Origin: Blastomussa wellsi
Lineage: Eukaryota; Cnidaria; Anthozoa; Scleractinia; Plerogyridae
Assembly: GCA_947652115.1 (NCBI GenBank)
Contig: OX393561.1
Location: forward strand, 155,907 to 219,906
Length of the DNA stretch: 64,000 nt
Direction: 5' to 3'
Position numbers and translations under genes: made by a program. This document shows positions 9,481-17,807 of the stretch, piece by piece (within the stretch, counting starts at the first letter, position 1; the number at the start of each line of letters is the position of its first letter). The notes below the pieces were generated by a model, which searched no databases, was not told where the DNA came from, and saw nothing but the letters and a program-made list of their open reading frames with translations.

Positions 9481-9669
9481 TCAACAACTTTTATCATAAA
9501 TTATGCAATTGCTCCTGTTCATGCTTTTTGGCTCTTTTAAATAACGCAATTCCTCCTCTGTTACGACCAAACAACTGCCAGTTTTAAGGCACTCATACGT
9601 GATTACCCCCAAACCAAAACCAACACCTGTAACTGCTGCGATGTTTTTTAACTGTTGGAAGTCCCCCAT
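9481..9669 (-). CDS. Polinton A small single-pass membrane protein (62 residues)
   Basis: MGDFQQLKN followed by a Gly/Val/Ala-rich membrane segment (about residues 9-25), then a polar tail with two Cys. The general plan (short polar start, glycine-rich helix) is the same as in its neighbour at 9144-9365. Function unknown; support is mainly the position in the Polinton A gene run. Confidence 0.4.
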   Translation of the reverse strand: MGDFQQLKNIAAVTGVGFGLGVITYECLKTGSCLVVTEEELRYLKEPKSMNRSNCIIYDKSC

Positions 9670-9689
9670 TGCGATGTTTTTTTTGTGTT

Positions 9690-10189
9690 ATTCAAATATT
9701 TTTTTTTTCGCCAATGTTTGATCCATTGGGCGAATGCCTTTGGGAGATGCTTGCACCGGAAGTGGCGCCGGTGCTGCAGGTGCAGGTGCCGGTGCCCGTG
9801 CTTTGAAAAAGGCTCGGATGTCTTCACGCTTGACATACGTCGTTGAAAGTGTGGCGCCAATTCCAATGATGGAGATCCATTGGTTTGTGCTGAGAACATT
9901 TTGAAAACTTTTGGAATCTGCAGCGGGCGGTGCGGTCTCTGGAACCGGCGGAGCGGGTGCAGATTTTTATTTCGTTTGCAATTATGACAGCAGCCTCGGC
10001 TACGGCTTTTTTCTGCGCTTGGCGGGCCATCCGTGTTCTTTCGGCAACCATTTTGCCGGAAGCTACCCGCTTGGGATTTTTGGCAGGCTTTGTTGCCGGA
10101 GTTTGTGAAGTTGCCTGTGAGACTGGAGCGGTCGGTTGCTGTTCTTCAGCCATCTGTGAGACAGCAGTCGGTTGCTGTTCTTCGGACAT
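9690..10189 (-). pseudogene. Polinton A basic/membrane-tail protein, frameshifted
   Basis: Opens MSEEQQPTAVSQMAEEQQPT with an internal repeat of EEQQPTA, then a Lys/Arg/Ala-rich block (KPAKNPKRVASGKMVAERTR). After about 9960 the sensible reading moves to another frame with SKSFQNVLSTNQW, then TYVKREDIRAFFK and an Ala/Pro run, ending near 9690. The later part includes a possible membrane helix (ISIIGIGATL). So one frameshift splits a gene of about 165 residues. Function unknown; basic and membrane parts could suit a DNA-binding virion component, which is only a guess. Confidence 0.5.
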
Positions 10190-10329
10190 TGCGAGGGATG
10201 CTGATTATTTCCGTGTATTCAAAATAAAAAATATTTTTTGTGAGGAACTGCCGACTTTTTCTTGGTGAGTTTTGCGCAGTGATTATTCAATAGTTGGTGA
10301 GTTTTGCACAGTGGTTGGTGAGTTTTGCA

Positions 10330-10810
10330 CAGCTTCCGCTTTGTGCTTCAAAATGTGTTTTGCGGTGATCAGCGCCGTGTTGGCCACAGCAAGAAAACGA
10401 CCGCACTACAAAGCCATGTTGCCGGCCAGGTTGGAGAGCTCTTTGTTGATGATGTAGTCGTTTCTGAGTTCTTTTTGATAAGCCTCGATGTCATCCACGT
10501 CAACGACCATTCCGACCCCTTTAGAGTCAAGAAAAATGAAGCTGTCGATCAAGCTGTCAGTTGTCTTTGAGCCCACGTAGGTCGCGTACCGTTTGGTGTA
10601 TTTCTCAACATCTTTGTCGGAGAGGCGCTTTACCTGCTCGTGTGTTAACTGCACCCCAACGGCCTCTTTGGATTTTCCTGTCGACACCAGCACGGCCAGC
10701 TGCTCACGAAGAGCATGAACATCGGAGCCAACAACAGCAGCTGGCCCGCTCGACAGCTCGGCTTCCAACATGTTCATAACCTCTGCGATCGCAAGCTCTT
10801 CTTCCGCCAT
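10330..10810 (-). pseudogene. Polinton A conserved 134-residue protein, probable nonsense truncation
   Basis: Starts MAEEELAIAEVMNMLEAELS; the middle has QVKRLSDKDVEKYTKRY and the end DDIEAYQKELRNDYIINKEL then SNLAGNMAL before a TAG at about 10406. The same frame continues beyond the stop with CGRFLAVANTALITAKHI, which reads as a natural membrane-tail continuation, so the TAG is likely a nonsense mutation. Alpha-helical and charged throughout. Function unknown. It lies just downstream of the packaging ATPase on the same strand. Confidence 0.55.
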
Positions 10811-10859
10811 TATTTCTTATTCCGTTTTTTTCAATTCAATTCAAAATAATTCCGTTTTT

Positions 10860-11440
10860 TCAATTCAAAATAATTCCCCAGGGGTGCCGAAGCGAGAACA
10901 CGAGATTCGCGAACTTGCGCTCTTTCAGCTTTGAAAGAAGACCTTTGTACTCATCCTGAGTTCCCCGGCCAAAGTCTTGGTCGCGGGGGTGTAAAAGACA
11001 ACGATCGCCGCCACGTTCTCCTGCTGCGATGCTGGTCCTCCTGCGATGCTGGTCATCTTCTGCGTCAGCACCCAAACGCTGATGCCAATATGTCGGGCAG
11101 AAAAGGCAAGATTTACCAGCGGGCCTGTGCGCCCTTTCACATCTTTCAAGGCTGCACAGTCATCGAGGATTATGAGCGTGTTGGTTCCCTCGAAAAGCCA
11201 GGTGACGAGCTTCAACCAAATTTCCACCCCGTGGTGCGCGCATATTATCACAAACATTCACGGGTCCTCTTCACCAATTCGGTGGTAGGTTTTGTTGTGC
11301 GCGAATGTCGGGCAGATCAACACGATGTTGCCGAACTTGCCACGAAAAGGGCCATAGAGCTGGTCCACAACAAACTGCGATTTGCCTGAATTCGTCGGAC
11401 CCACGATCAACGCGTTGAAGGGGATGTTGCTTGCATTCAT
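10860..11440 (-). pseudogene. ATPase: Polinton A packaging ATPase (FtsK/HerA/A32 type), broken
   Basis: Walker A loop is clear at residues 14-21 (GPTNSGKS). After RIGEEDP an in-frame TGA (11258-11260) interrupts; the same frame goes on with VIICAHHGVEIWLK, the Walker B strand TLIILDDCAA and a following ISVWVLTQKMTSIA strand. Near 10955 the frame shifts to one ending KFANLVFSLRHPWG at 10860. Total length would be about 193 residues, right for the compact ATPase that drives genome packaging in Polintons and related viruses. It is divergent from the plus-strand gene at 11453 with only 12 bp between. One nonsense and one frameshift mean it is inactive. Confidence 0.85.
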
Positions 11441-11452
11441 TTCATATTAGTA

Positions 11453-11958
11453 TTGCACAGATTTCAATTGTTGCTGCATTATGTTCATCTGCGAGTCGGA
11501 TATGACAAAGACGTAGCAGTTCACATTGCCTCCTCCGCTTGCCTTCCTATCGAGCTCGAGCTGGACCCCGTCTTGTGTGTTTACGAGGCGCGCGCCCAGA
11601 TTGACAAGATTGACGAGATCAACACACAGATTGAGGAAATTGAACGAGAGAAGCCTCTTCGAGAAAGGGTCAAAGAGATCTTCAAAAAATATGGCGTGAC
11701 CGTCAGGGCAGTCTTGCTGCTGGTGTCACGATTGGTGCTGTCGTTAGCACCAACAACTCGCTGAAAGCCACTGCCTAAGGGTTGCAAAATGGCTTGAAAG
11801 AGGTTGGCAAAAAACTTGATGGAATCCTTCCCTGGTTAATTGGCTCGATTGTTTCTTTCCTATTCAAAGCTGCCGGGGAGGTCTTCTCTTTTCTGGCAGA
11901 GCACGCCTGGCTTCTGATTTTGGCTGTTGTGGCGTTTCTGGTCGAGCAGCAGCGTTAA
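11453..11958 (+). pseudogene. Polinton A coiled-coil plus membrane-tail protein, frameshifted
   Basis: The first frame gives a charged coiled-coil block (IDKIDEINTQIEEIEREKPL, then RERVKEIFKKYGVTV). Past about 11710 the sensible reading moves to another frame: SLKATA, stop, GLQNGLKEVGKKLDGILPWL followed by two hydrophobic stretches (IGSIVSFLFKAAGEVFSFL and AWLLILAVVAFLVEQQR), ending in TAA at 11956-11958. Thus one frameshift and one stop. The end overlaps the minus-strand gene ending at 11955 by a few bases. It reads as the C-terminal part of a membrane-associated virion protein; the function is not known to me. Confidence 0.5.
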
Positions 11959-12244
11959 CGCAATTTCAAGAATGCCAAACCCGCAACTGCAACTGCGCCA
12001 GCAACGACAGCTATTTTGTTGTCGAGATGTGTCTGGCTGCCGGAGCCAGCCGTGGGCGTTGGTTCAGATTCTTGCTACTCTGCAGCTGTTTGGGACACAG
12101 GCGCTGGCTCTTTCACTGCGGCTTTGTGAATCGGATTCGAAGAGTGACTGTTTGGCCGGTTTGTTTTCGATTCCCCGCCACCCATCAGCTGAAGCGCCGC
12201 TTTTTTGTGCTTTTGTTTGCCCCGTCGTTGACCCCCAGCTTCAT
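11955..12244 (-). pseudogene. Polinton A short tail-anchored protein, frameshifted
   Basis: ATG at 12244 gives MKLGVNDGANKSTKKRRFS, then a frameshift near 12185 leads to ALQLMGGGESKTNRPNSHSS, a Pro/Thr-rich stretch with one in-frame TAG, and a terminal hydrophobic helix (IAVVAGAVAVAGLAFLKLR) ending at 11955. Too broken for an ordinary ORF search. A basic N-terminus plus a single C-terminal helix matches the style of other small Polinton proteins. Function unknown. Confidence 0.4.
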
Positions 12245-12256
12245 GCCCGGAATCGC

Positions 12257-13632
12257 CTATTTCAATCTGTTGTTGTAGCCAACCGTGCTTTCTTTGTTAA
12301 TTGATATCCGTGCGGATATCATCCAGGCGCCCAGGCAAACAGCAAGGTTGAGCCTCACCTTTGCTTCAACGACCGCCAGCTGGTAACGCTGCACGCTTTT
12401 TGCCAGGTCAGGCTGCCTTATCGCGGCTTCCACCAAAACGAGGAACTCGCTCTGCGCCTCCTTTGCGCTCCCCCCTTCGCCCAGGATGCTGCTCCGGACG
12501 TTGACTTGCGCGCCCAACACGCAGTAAACGAACGCCTCTATCGTTTGGTTTATTCGCGACAAACCCGCCTGGGTTAAACCTGCCGAGGTTTTGGGCACGA
12601 ACCAGTTGAATTGCTCTTCCGCGGCGTCGTTTCTTATGAAACATATTGAAATCCCCTTTTCTGACGCCCTTGGGTCCTCGTCGTCGATTTTCGCTTTTGC
12701 CGATGGATAGGGCACGTTCAGTATGAGAGGGTTGTGGCAATAAATGTAAACGCTCCCCAGCCCGTGGTTTGGACCTCGCGTGTAACGGAAATCGGTTGAC
12801 GGGGGAACTCTGAACTCTGCCCACAATCTTTTGTAAGACGCCACGTCATGGTTGTTGTTAACTGACTCCGTGTTGGGTCGCCCGGCAGCGCGCTCACGCT
12901 TTGGATGCCTCCGAGCTGGAAGAGGATTCGCCGAACCGTGAAAAATACGTGGAAAATGTAGAAAGCCCGCACCTGCGGCGGCAGATTCAGCGTTGTGTTG
13001 TCTTTGTCAAATACTTCTCGTGAGATTCCGCAACCTGTCGTCGCGCACCACACTGCAAAGTTCAGCTGCTGTTCCCAGAAAGATAGATTTGGCCCCGCTA
13101 GCCATTTTTTTGCAGGCTTTGACGTTTCGAACTTCTGTTGTTCCTTTTGGAATACCTCTCTGAACTTTGTTGTAAAATACTGGTCAGGGGCGACATAAAT
13201 GTCCACTGAGTTGTTGAATATTTTCTTCAAACTTTGCGCCGCGTCAAGAAATTCAACTGCTGGAACCGCCAGCGGTCTTTTTGTGCTGGGTGATAACTGG
13301 AAAGGGAAGCCGCCAACGTCAACGTCAACCAAACCCAGTGCGCTTTTCATGCCTGCGCTCCAATATTTTGGATCTGAACCGAAGACGCTTTGCAGACTGT
13401 CCTCACACTCTTTGTAAAATATTTCGGCTGTTGCTGTGTGGTCCGACGCAAAAAATGTCTGTGCTTCAAATTTGCTTTTATCGGCCCTAGGCAACCTTGC
13501 AGAAAAAGCCGCCCACGTCTTGGCTTGTGCAAGCTTCGCATTTGTGAAGATGCCGTTGGAAGCCTGCACTCTTTTTTCAAGATAGTCATACACAAAAGAA
13601 TCTTGCTTGCGTGCGGTTTTCGAGATGTTCAT
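12257..13632 (-). pseudogene. Polinton A large capsid-candidate protein, frameshifted
   Basis: ATG at 13632 (MNISKTARKQDSFVYDYLEK). The first ~255 residues include YVAPDQYFTTKFREVFQK, NLPPQVRAFYIFHVFFTVRR and ILFQLGGIQSVSALPGDPT. At about 12850-12880 the frame shifts to one with YKRLWAEF, STDFRYTRGPNHGLGSVYIY and a C-terminal block (EAFVYCVLGAQVNVRSSILG). Total about 458 residues, the largest structural-type protein in this element. It is divergent from the candidate penton gene, as expected for a capsid gene pair. I cannot show a double jelly-roll fold by eye, so 'major capsid' is only a candidate; another virion protein is possible. Confidence 0.6.
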
Positions 13633-13685
13633 TTTCTTTTTTCCCTTTTATTTTTCAATTGAAAATTTGCACACAACAAAATAAA
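13633..13685. promoter_or_regulatory. AT-rich divergent intergenic gap (Polinton A)
   Basis: 53 bp between the two start codons, mostly A/T with TTTTATTTTTCAATTGAAAA. Equivalent in position to 5775-5809 in the inverted module. A shared bidirectional promoter is inferred from position only. Confidence 0.35.
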
Positions 13686-14342
13686 ATGGTTCTGCTTACT
13701 ATTTCTACGTCTTCTAATCCATGACAACCCGATTCCAGAGACCTCTTTCGTAAGGCTGTTGTCTTGTTCGCTTTATAATTCGTGGCATAATTTGAAAAAC
13801 GATGGGGGTAATTGCAATGTCCGATCCAGATGGTAAACGCGCTGTTCCCATTACATTCCCCAGAGGGCATTACACTCTTGAAAGTATGGCTCAAAATATT
13901 GAATATGCTTTCGCTAAATTTGATGTAAAACGTCCCACTCAAATCAATACACCAGCTGGTGCAATGGTAATTGACAACTTTGGGAATAAAAAAAATAACT
14001 CTTGACGACGACTTAGCCGATTTTCTTGGCATATCCCGCGTTTTGTTTTTTAGAACTTTCGTCAAGCGGCTTCGAACACCGAGTACTTACTTGGTTCATT
14101 GCGACTTGGTTGACCACAATCAAAATTTGGTCAATGGCAAAGCTTCAAACCTTCTTGCAAAGTTTGACATCCGAGGGGAAGCTTTCCAAAAAGTCAACTA
14201 TCAAACGGGCGAACAGCAGCCCTTTCGTGACGCTTCGACTGACAAATATGTCAACAGCGTTACGCTTTCAGTCAAAGACAACGACGGAGAGCTTTTTAAT
14301 TTTAACAATCACCCCCTACAATTTGAACTGCAAATCATTTAA
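13686..14342 (+). pseudogene. Polinton A candidate minor capsid (penton-like) protein, three frameshifts
   Basis: ATG at 13686 (MVLLTISTSSNP, then a TGA). Reading resumes one frame over with FVRLLSCSLYNSWHN, moves again near 13805 to a frame with ITFPRGHYTLESMAQNIEYA, and again in the A-run near 13985 to ITLDDDLADFLGI, TYLVHCDLVDHNQNLVNGK and the final FNFNNHPLQFELQII. Total about 215 residues. The family and pairing with the hydrophobic protein 24 bp downstream are the same as in the 4392-5774 module. A jelly-roll penton role is inferred from size, strand-like pattern and place. Confidence 0.65.
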
Positions 14343-14366
14343 AAAAATATAATCTGTGTATATACC

Positions 14367-15011
14367 ATGTCTTCAGCAAATGTGTTGCAGCCGAGTGCTC
14401 CGCCTGAAAATATTTATCCACAGCTTCCCCTGGAAAGAACTCCAGAAAATTTCCGGCTTACTGAGATCAGCAAAATTGAAAAAGAAATAGCCCATGAGGC
14501 TGAACATCGGAGGATTGTATTGAAAAAATACAAGAAAACTCGCAAAGTTATCCACTATTCCGTGGTCTCTCTTGGCGTTACAAGTGCCTTCCTTTCTTCC
14601 GGGGCCGTCGCATCTTCTGTTACTGGCGTTGGAATTGTGGTTGGAGCGCCTGTTGCTGGAATTGCCGCCCTCCTTGGGTTTGCTTCCACAGGCCTGTCTG
14701 TTGTTAACAAGAAGCTGGAAAGGAAAATTAAAAAGCACACTAAAATTCATGCTCTGGCTCTTGCAAAGCATGACTCTATAAAAGGCTCCGTCTCTCAAGC
14801 TTTTGATGATGGCAATGTTTCCGACTCTGAATTCAAACAAATAACACGGGAAATGCAAAAATATCGTGAACTCAAAGAGAAGCTGCGGGAAAACTTCGCT
14901 GATAAACCATCCGATTCTCCGGATATTGAAACGATAAAAAAACAGGTCCGGCTAGAGCTTCGGCAAGAGCTTCGAAAAAAACTGACGGCGTCCACCACAA
15001 ATTTGAACTAA
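14367..15011 (+). CDS. Polinton A conserved hydrophobic protein, copy 2
   Basis: Intact 214-residue frame, MSSANVLQPSAPPENIYPQL start, a basic patch KKYKKTRK, an Ala/Gly/Val-rich double membrane segment (about residues 67-112), the VSDSEFKQITREMQKYRELK block and a charged tail. Paralogue of 4392-5087. Both copies are open while neighbours are frameshifted, which may mean only chance or that this gene was disrupted later. Possible virion membrane or pore-like role is a guess from the hydrophobic core. Confidence 0.65.
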   Translation: MSSANVLQPSAPPENIYPQLPLERTPENFRLTEISKIEKEIAHEAEHRRIVLKKYKKTRKVIHYSVVSLGVTSAFLSSGAVASSVTGVGIVVGAPVAGIAALLGFASTGLSVVNKKLERKIKKHTKIHALALAKHDSIKGSVSQAFDDGNVSDSEFKQITREMQKYRELKEKLRENFADKPSDSPDIETIKKQVRLELRQELRKKLTASTTNLN

Positions 15012-15365
15012 ACTTTGAGTCGAAAAAAAGAAAAATCTCCCTCTATGTTTTTAAAAAATAGACCAGTCCTCTGGGTGCCCTGCGAAAAAAGTTCCCAACG
15101 TGTGGCACAAATTGAAGATAGGCAGAACTTACTAAAATGCTTCTGCTTTTCCACACGGTTTTCTGCATTTACAAGGAACTTTCAACGCCCGTTTGGCAGA
15201 GCGAGGTCAGACGGATTACACAACAAGTTGTTGAGGCTATGCGCGAGGTGGGCTCTTCACCAACTTCTCGGAAAAGAACTCACGCACGGTTTGCTCGCCA
15301 ACAAATGCTAGCCCAACTCTGACCTTCGTGTCCACATACTGGACGGAGAATGTGAATGGTCGTGA
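15012..15365 (-). other. Probable degraded Polinton coding sequence
   Basis: No intact gene. On the minus strand from about 15355 a frame reads FTFSVQYVDTKVRVGLAFVG and continues FFSEKLVKSPPRA before stops and shifts, which looks like the decayed end of a protein, but I do not recognise it. Confidence 0.3.
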
Positions 15366-15659
15366 TCAATTTTTTTTTCTCATCGAAAAATGTTTCACGC
15401 CATTTCGACTGTATCTTCTGCATTTTCTACAAATGATAACTTTAACAAACTCGTCACAAATGTCGCAACAGTCCAAAAACTCGTTTTCTATTTCCAACTC
15501 GGAATGCACAAGATCAAAACCGAGATCCAATCGCTCATTGACTTTGATTGCGATGTGTTCCTTACAAATTCGCTTCCGGAGCTCTGGAAGGAGGTTTTGA
15601 ATTGACTCAGAAAGGTTGCAGTTGTTTTCTTCTCGAAACATTGTGCGCTTTTGAAACAA
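15366..15659 (-). CDS. Polinton A Cys-rich F-box-like protein, paralogue 1
   Basis: 97 residues. The N-terminal half has LPELRKRICKEHIAIKVNER, the C-terminal half a Cys cluster (CCDIC, then CRKC) that could bind zinc. It is a tandem paralogue of 15703-16014, which shares ESIQ/ENFIQ-LPPELR-KI-KE and the EQIVKAT/EFVKVII-CRKC blocks. LPPELR-type starts resemble F-box helices, but this is a weak likeness. It ends early compared with its neighbour, so it may be truncated. Confidence 0.5.
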   Translation of the reverse strand: MFQKRTMFREENNCNLSESIQNLLPELRKRICKEHIAIKVNERLDLGFDLVHSELEIENEFLDCCDICDEFVKVIICRKCRRYSRNGVKHFSMRKKN

Positions 15660-15702
15660 GTGTGCAAATCTCTAACTGGTTGACATCAGCTCGTGCAAAA
15701 GT

Positions 15703-16014
15703 TTACAAGATTTTTATAAAGATTTCGCAGTCGATTTCATCAAAAGTTGGGTCGCCGAGGAAGTGTTTGTCGCCATTTTTCCAGCACGAGAAGCACATTC
15801 CATTCTTTTCACAGACCCTGCATTTTCTACAAACTGTTGCCTTGACAATTTGTTCACGTCTGCTACAGAAAGGTGCGCCTCCCAGTTCCCTGTGAATTGC
15901 CTCCCAGCCAAGAGATAACCTTTGTTTTATCTTCAAGGTTAGATACTCCTTGAATATCTTTTCCCTCAACTCCGGGGGAAGCGTTTGAATGAAATTCTCC
16001 ATCGTTTCAAACAA
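15703..16014 (-). CDS. Polinton A Cys-rich F-box-like protein, paralogue 2
   Basis: 103 residues: FIQTLPPELREKIFKEYLTL, KIKQRLSLGWEAIHRELG, then REQIVKATVCRKCRVCEKNG and MCFSCWKNGDKHFLG, with CxxC pairs fitting one treble-clef or ribbon-type zinc site. Ends DCEIFIKIL. A decayed third member is at 63560-63790 in a separate Polinton relic, so the family is a regular Polinton accessory gene. It lies 21 bp downstream of the zinc-ribbon gene at 16036-16311, same strand. An F-box-like host-interaction role is only suggested by the LPPELR start. Confidence 0.6.
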   Translation of the reverse strand: MFETMENFIQTLPPELREKIFKEYLTLKIKQRLSLGWEAIHRELGGAPFCSRREQIVKATVCRKCRVCEKNGMCFSCWKNGDKHFLGDPTFDEIDCEIFIKIL

Positions 16015-16035
16015 GTATACAAATCTCTAACTGGT

Positions 16036-16311
16036 TCACATCAGCTCGAGCAAAACAAGTTCAAAATTTTTCTTTGCCTTTTCTTGTTTGCGAAGAAGTC
16101 GCCGTTTAAGGTTGTTCCCGCCGCAAGCAAAACATAAACGGTAATCGCTCAAAACTCCAACGCCGCAGCTGCGGCATGGTGCTGGCTTTTGCATTCCCTT
16201 TTTTATTTGCCATTTGTGCTGCGAGCAATATTCTCCTCCGACACACCGTTTGCCGCAGTTCTCTTTCCGTTTTCTCACCAACCACACACAGTTGTTTGCT
16301 CCTCCGTTCAT
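16036..16311 (-). CDS. Polinton A terminal zinc-ribbon protein
   Basis: 91 residues, MNGGANNCVWLVRKRKENCG start, then YCSQHKWQIKKGMQKPAPCR and SCGVGV, LCFACGGNN and a basic helix RRLLRKQEKAKK. Cys/His spacing (C..C..YC..H..CRxCG..CxxCG) suggests two small zinc sites. The same gene is the last one before the palindrome in Polinton B (39923 downward) and a third, truncated copy starts at 16518. Position right at the element end is therefore conserved. Possible DNA or terminal-protein role is speculation. Confidence 0.6.
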   Translation of the reverse strand: MNGGANNCVWLVRKRKENCGKRCVGGEYCSQHKWQIKKGMQKPAPCRSCGVGVLSDYRLCFACGGNNLKRRLLRKQEKAKKNFELVLLELM

Positions 16312-16370
16312 TTTCAGGCGCCGCTGCTTCTATCTAATTGTCCGAACCTCCCAGGGGTTGTTTTTAGACA

Positions 16371-16440
16371 AGTAGTAGTAGAGGAGTCAATTATGAATAA
16401 CACTTGATCATCACAGTTTTATTTTCCTGTAACTCCCAGG
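16371..16440 (+). repeat. Single Polinton terminal-repeat arm (unpaired)
   Basis: AGTAGTAGTAGAGGAGTCAA then TTATGAATAACACTTGATCA, the same layout as one arm of the palindromes at 16883 and 35076, but without the partner arm. It cuts off the zinc-ribbon gene starting at 16518. Confidence 0.45.
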
Positions 16441-16518
16441 TGAAAGAAGTAAGCAGTTCTCTTTCCGATTTCGCATCAACCACACGCATTTGTTTGCTTT
16501 GCGCACCATTGTATTCAT
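16411..16518 (-). pseudogene. Truncated second zinc-ribbon gene
   Basis: ATG at 16518 gives MNTMVRKANKCVWLMRNRKE, nearly the start of the 16311 gene, then leaves the family after NC and stops at 16411 inside the unpaired terminal arm. A duplicated and truncated element end. Confidence 0.5.
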
Positions 16519-16604
16519 GGTGTCGCTTCTTTCTAATTGTGCGAACCGACCCGGAGGCTGGCCTTCCTCGCCTGTCCGGTGGAAAACGCACACCTGGATA
16601 GCCA

Positions 16605-16868
16605 CCGTTTGTTTCCCGTTTCGAAAGCTCCCGGCGCTGTTGTTTGCATATTGCTTCCTTTTGTTTGCATCTTTGCTTCCTCTTTGCTGAAGACTAGATT
16701 TCGATTGCCTCGTGGGCGACTCGCTCCGACTTGTCGGAGATGAGTCTTTTCGACGTTTCGAAATCTCGTCTTCAGCGATAGGAAGCGACTGCAAACAAAA
16801 GGAAGCAATGTGCAAACAATCTGCGCCGGGAGCTTTCGAAATGGGAACTGCCAACGACCAGAGGGTTG
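16605..16868. repeat. Long imperfect inverted repeat
   Basis: Left arm about 16618-16712 and right arm about 16764-16848 pair: GTTTCCCGTTTCGAAAGCTC against its inverse near 16831-16848, and GCTGAAGACTAGATTTCGA against TCGAAATCTCGTCTTCAGC. The spacer is about 50 bp around 16735. It lies just before the 16883 palindrome and has no convincing gene. Confidence 0.65.
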
Positions 16869-16882
16869 TCCTTCTTCCGTAA

Positions 16883-17059
16883 GTAGTATAGCCGGGATTA
16901 AATGAATACACACCGTAGATCATCGCCGTTAGTTTCCTATTTTGAAAACCCCCTGGTGCGCGAAGCTCGTGAAGCGAGTTTCATGCGCCAGGGGGTTTTC
17001 GAAATTGGAAACTAGCGGCGATGATCAGGTGGTATTCATTTAATCCCGGCTATACTACT
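16883..17059. repeat. Palindrome of Polinton-type terminal repeats (right edge of Polinton A)
   Basis: Two ~88-bp arms meet near 16971. The left starts AGTAGTATAGCCGGGATTAA; the right ends with its inverse, TTAATCCCGGCTATACTACT. About nine arm mismatches by eye. Polintons are known to end in AG..CT-type long inverted repeats; here two outward ends lie back to back with almost nothing between. No 6-bp target duplication is seen (TCCGTA left, AAAGAT right). Confidence 0.8.
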
Positions 17060-17065
17060 AAAGAT

Positions 17066-17764
17066 GGAGCTTCGCTATTGGCTTCTGTTGTTCAAGCTGG
17101 CCATCATCGCGTCCAACAAATTGATCGACAGTCAGCACTACAAACGTCACAGAGAGAAAACAACCATAGAATTCCCTTCACCCTCACATTTCACCCTCAC
17201 AACCACGCAGTTAAATCCATCATTCTCAAAAACTTTAAATTACTTCAAAATGATCCCGACACTGGTAGAATCTTTTCGCAACCGCCATTAATTTCATTCA
17301 AACGCGACAAAAACATAGGTAACTTTTTAGTCAGAAGTGCATTCCAAACAAGTGATCAACCCGGAACTTTTAAATGCGCTCGCGCACGATGCAAAACATG
17401 CCCTTTCATTCACAACGTTGACAAAATATCATGGCCCAAGCGATCTATCAAGATCACTGATCATTTCACCTGTATCTCAGCCAATGCCATCTACTGTATA
17501 ACTTGCACTCGTTGCAAAAAGTTATACATCGGCGAAACAGGGAGACGACATGGCCACCGATTCCGAGAACACCTTCGGGACGTAGAGAAAGACGACAAAA
17601 ATGCATCTAAACCGGTCGCGAGACACTTCAATCTGCCTAATTCTAAGCAACATATGGCAGTCTGCGGCCTTTTCCCTTCGAAGGGCTAACGCTCGAAACG
17701 TCAGCTGTTTAATCTCTTTCGGTGGCCAATTCACATTATCAACCTAGTTCATAAAACAACATTA
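17066..17764 (+). mobile_element. Penelope-like element fragment with GIY-YIG endonuclease
   Basis: An open frame to 17689 encodes the linker and endonuclease: RIPFTLTFHPHNHAVKSIIL, KCARARCKTCPF, ITDHFTCISANAIYCITCT, then KKLYIGETGRRHGHRFREHL, DVEKDDKNASKPVARHFNLP and HMAVCGL. Cys-rich (CCHH-like) linker before GIY-YIG is typical of Penelope-like elements. It stops short of the final endonuclease block and jumps at about 17678 to the terminal repeat (degenerate hammerhead core, then GTGGCCAATTCACATTATCA). The 5' side is cut at the palindrome, so the reverse transcriptase is gone. Confidence 0.8.
17676..17706 (+). ncRNA. Degenerate hammerhead-like core
   Basis: Stem II with GGGC-TAAC-GCTC, CGAAAC and GTCAGC is kept, but the CUGANGA part is lost (reads CTTCGA). 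It marks the Penelope terminal repeat and is not expected to cleave. Confidence 0.4.
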
Positions 17765-17807
17765 TATTGTAAACACCTTAGCCGAACAGGCCTATTGAAA
17801 ACACACT

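Noticed and set aside
12408..12824. 138-residue minus frame, Arg/Gly-rich
   Set aside because: Alternative frame of the capsid-candidate gene.
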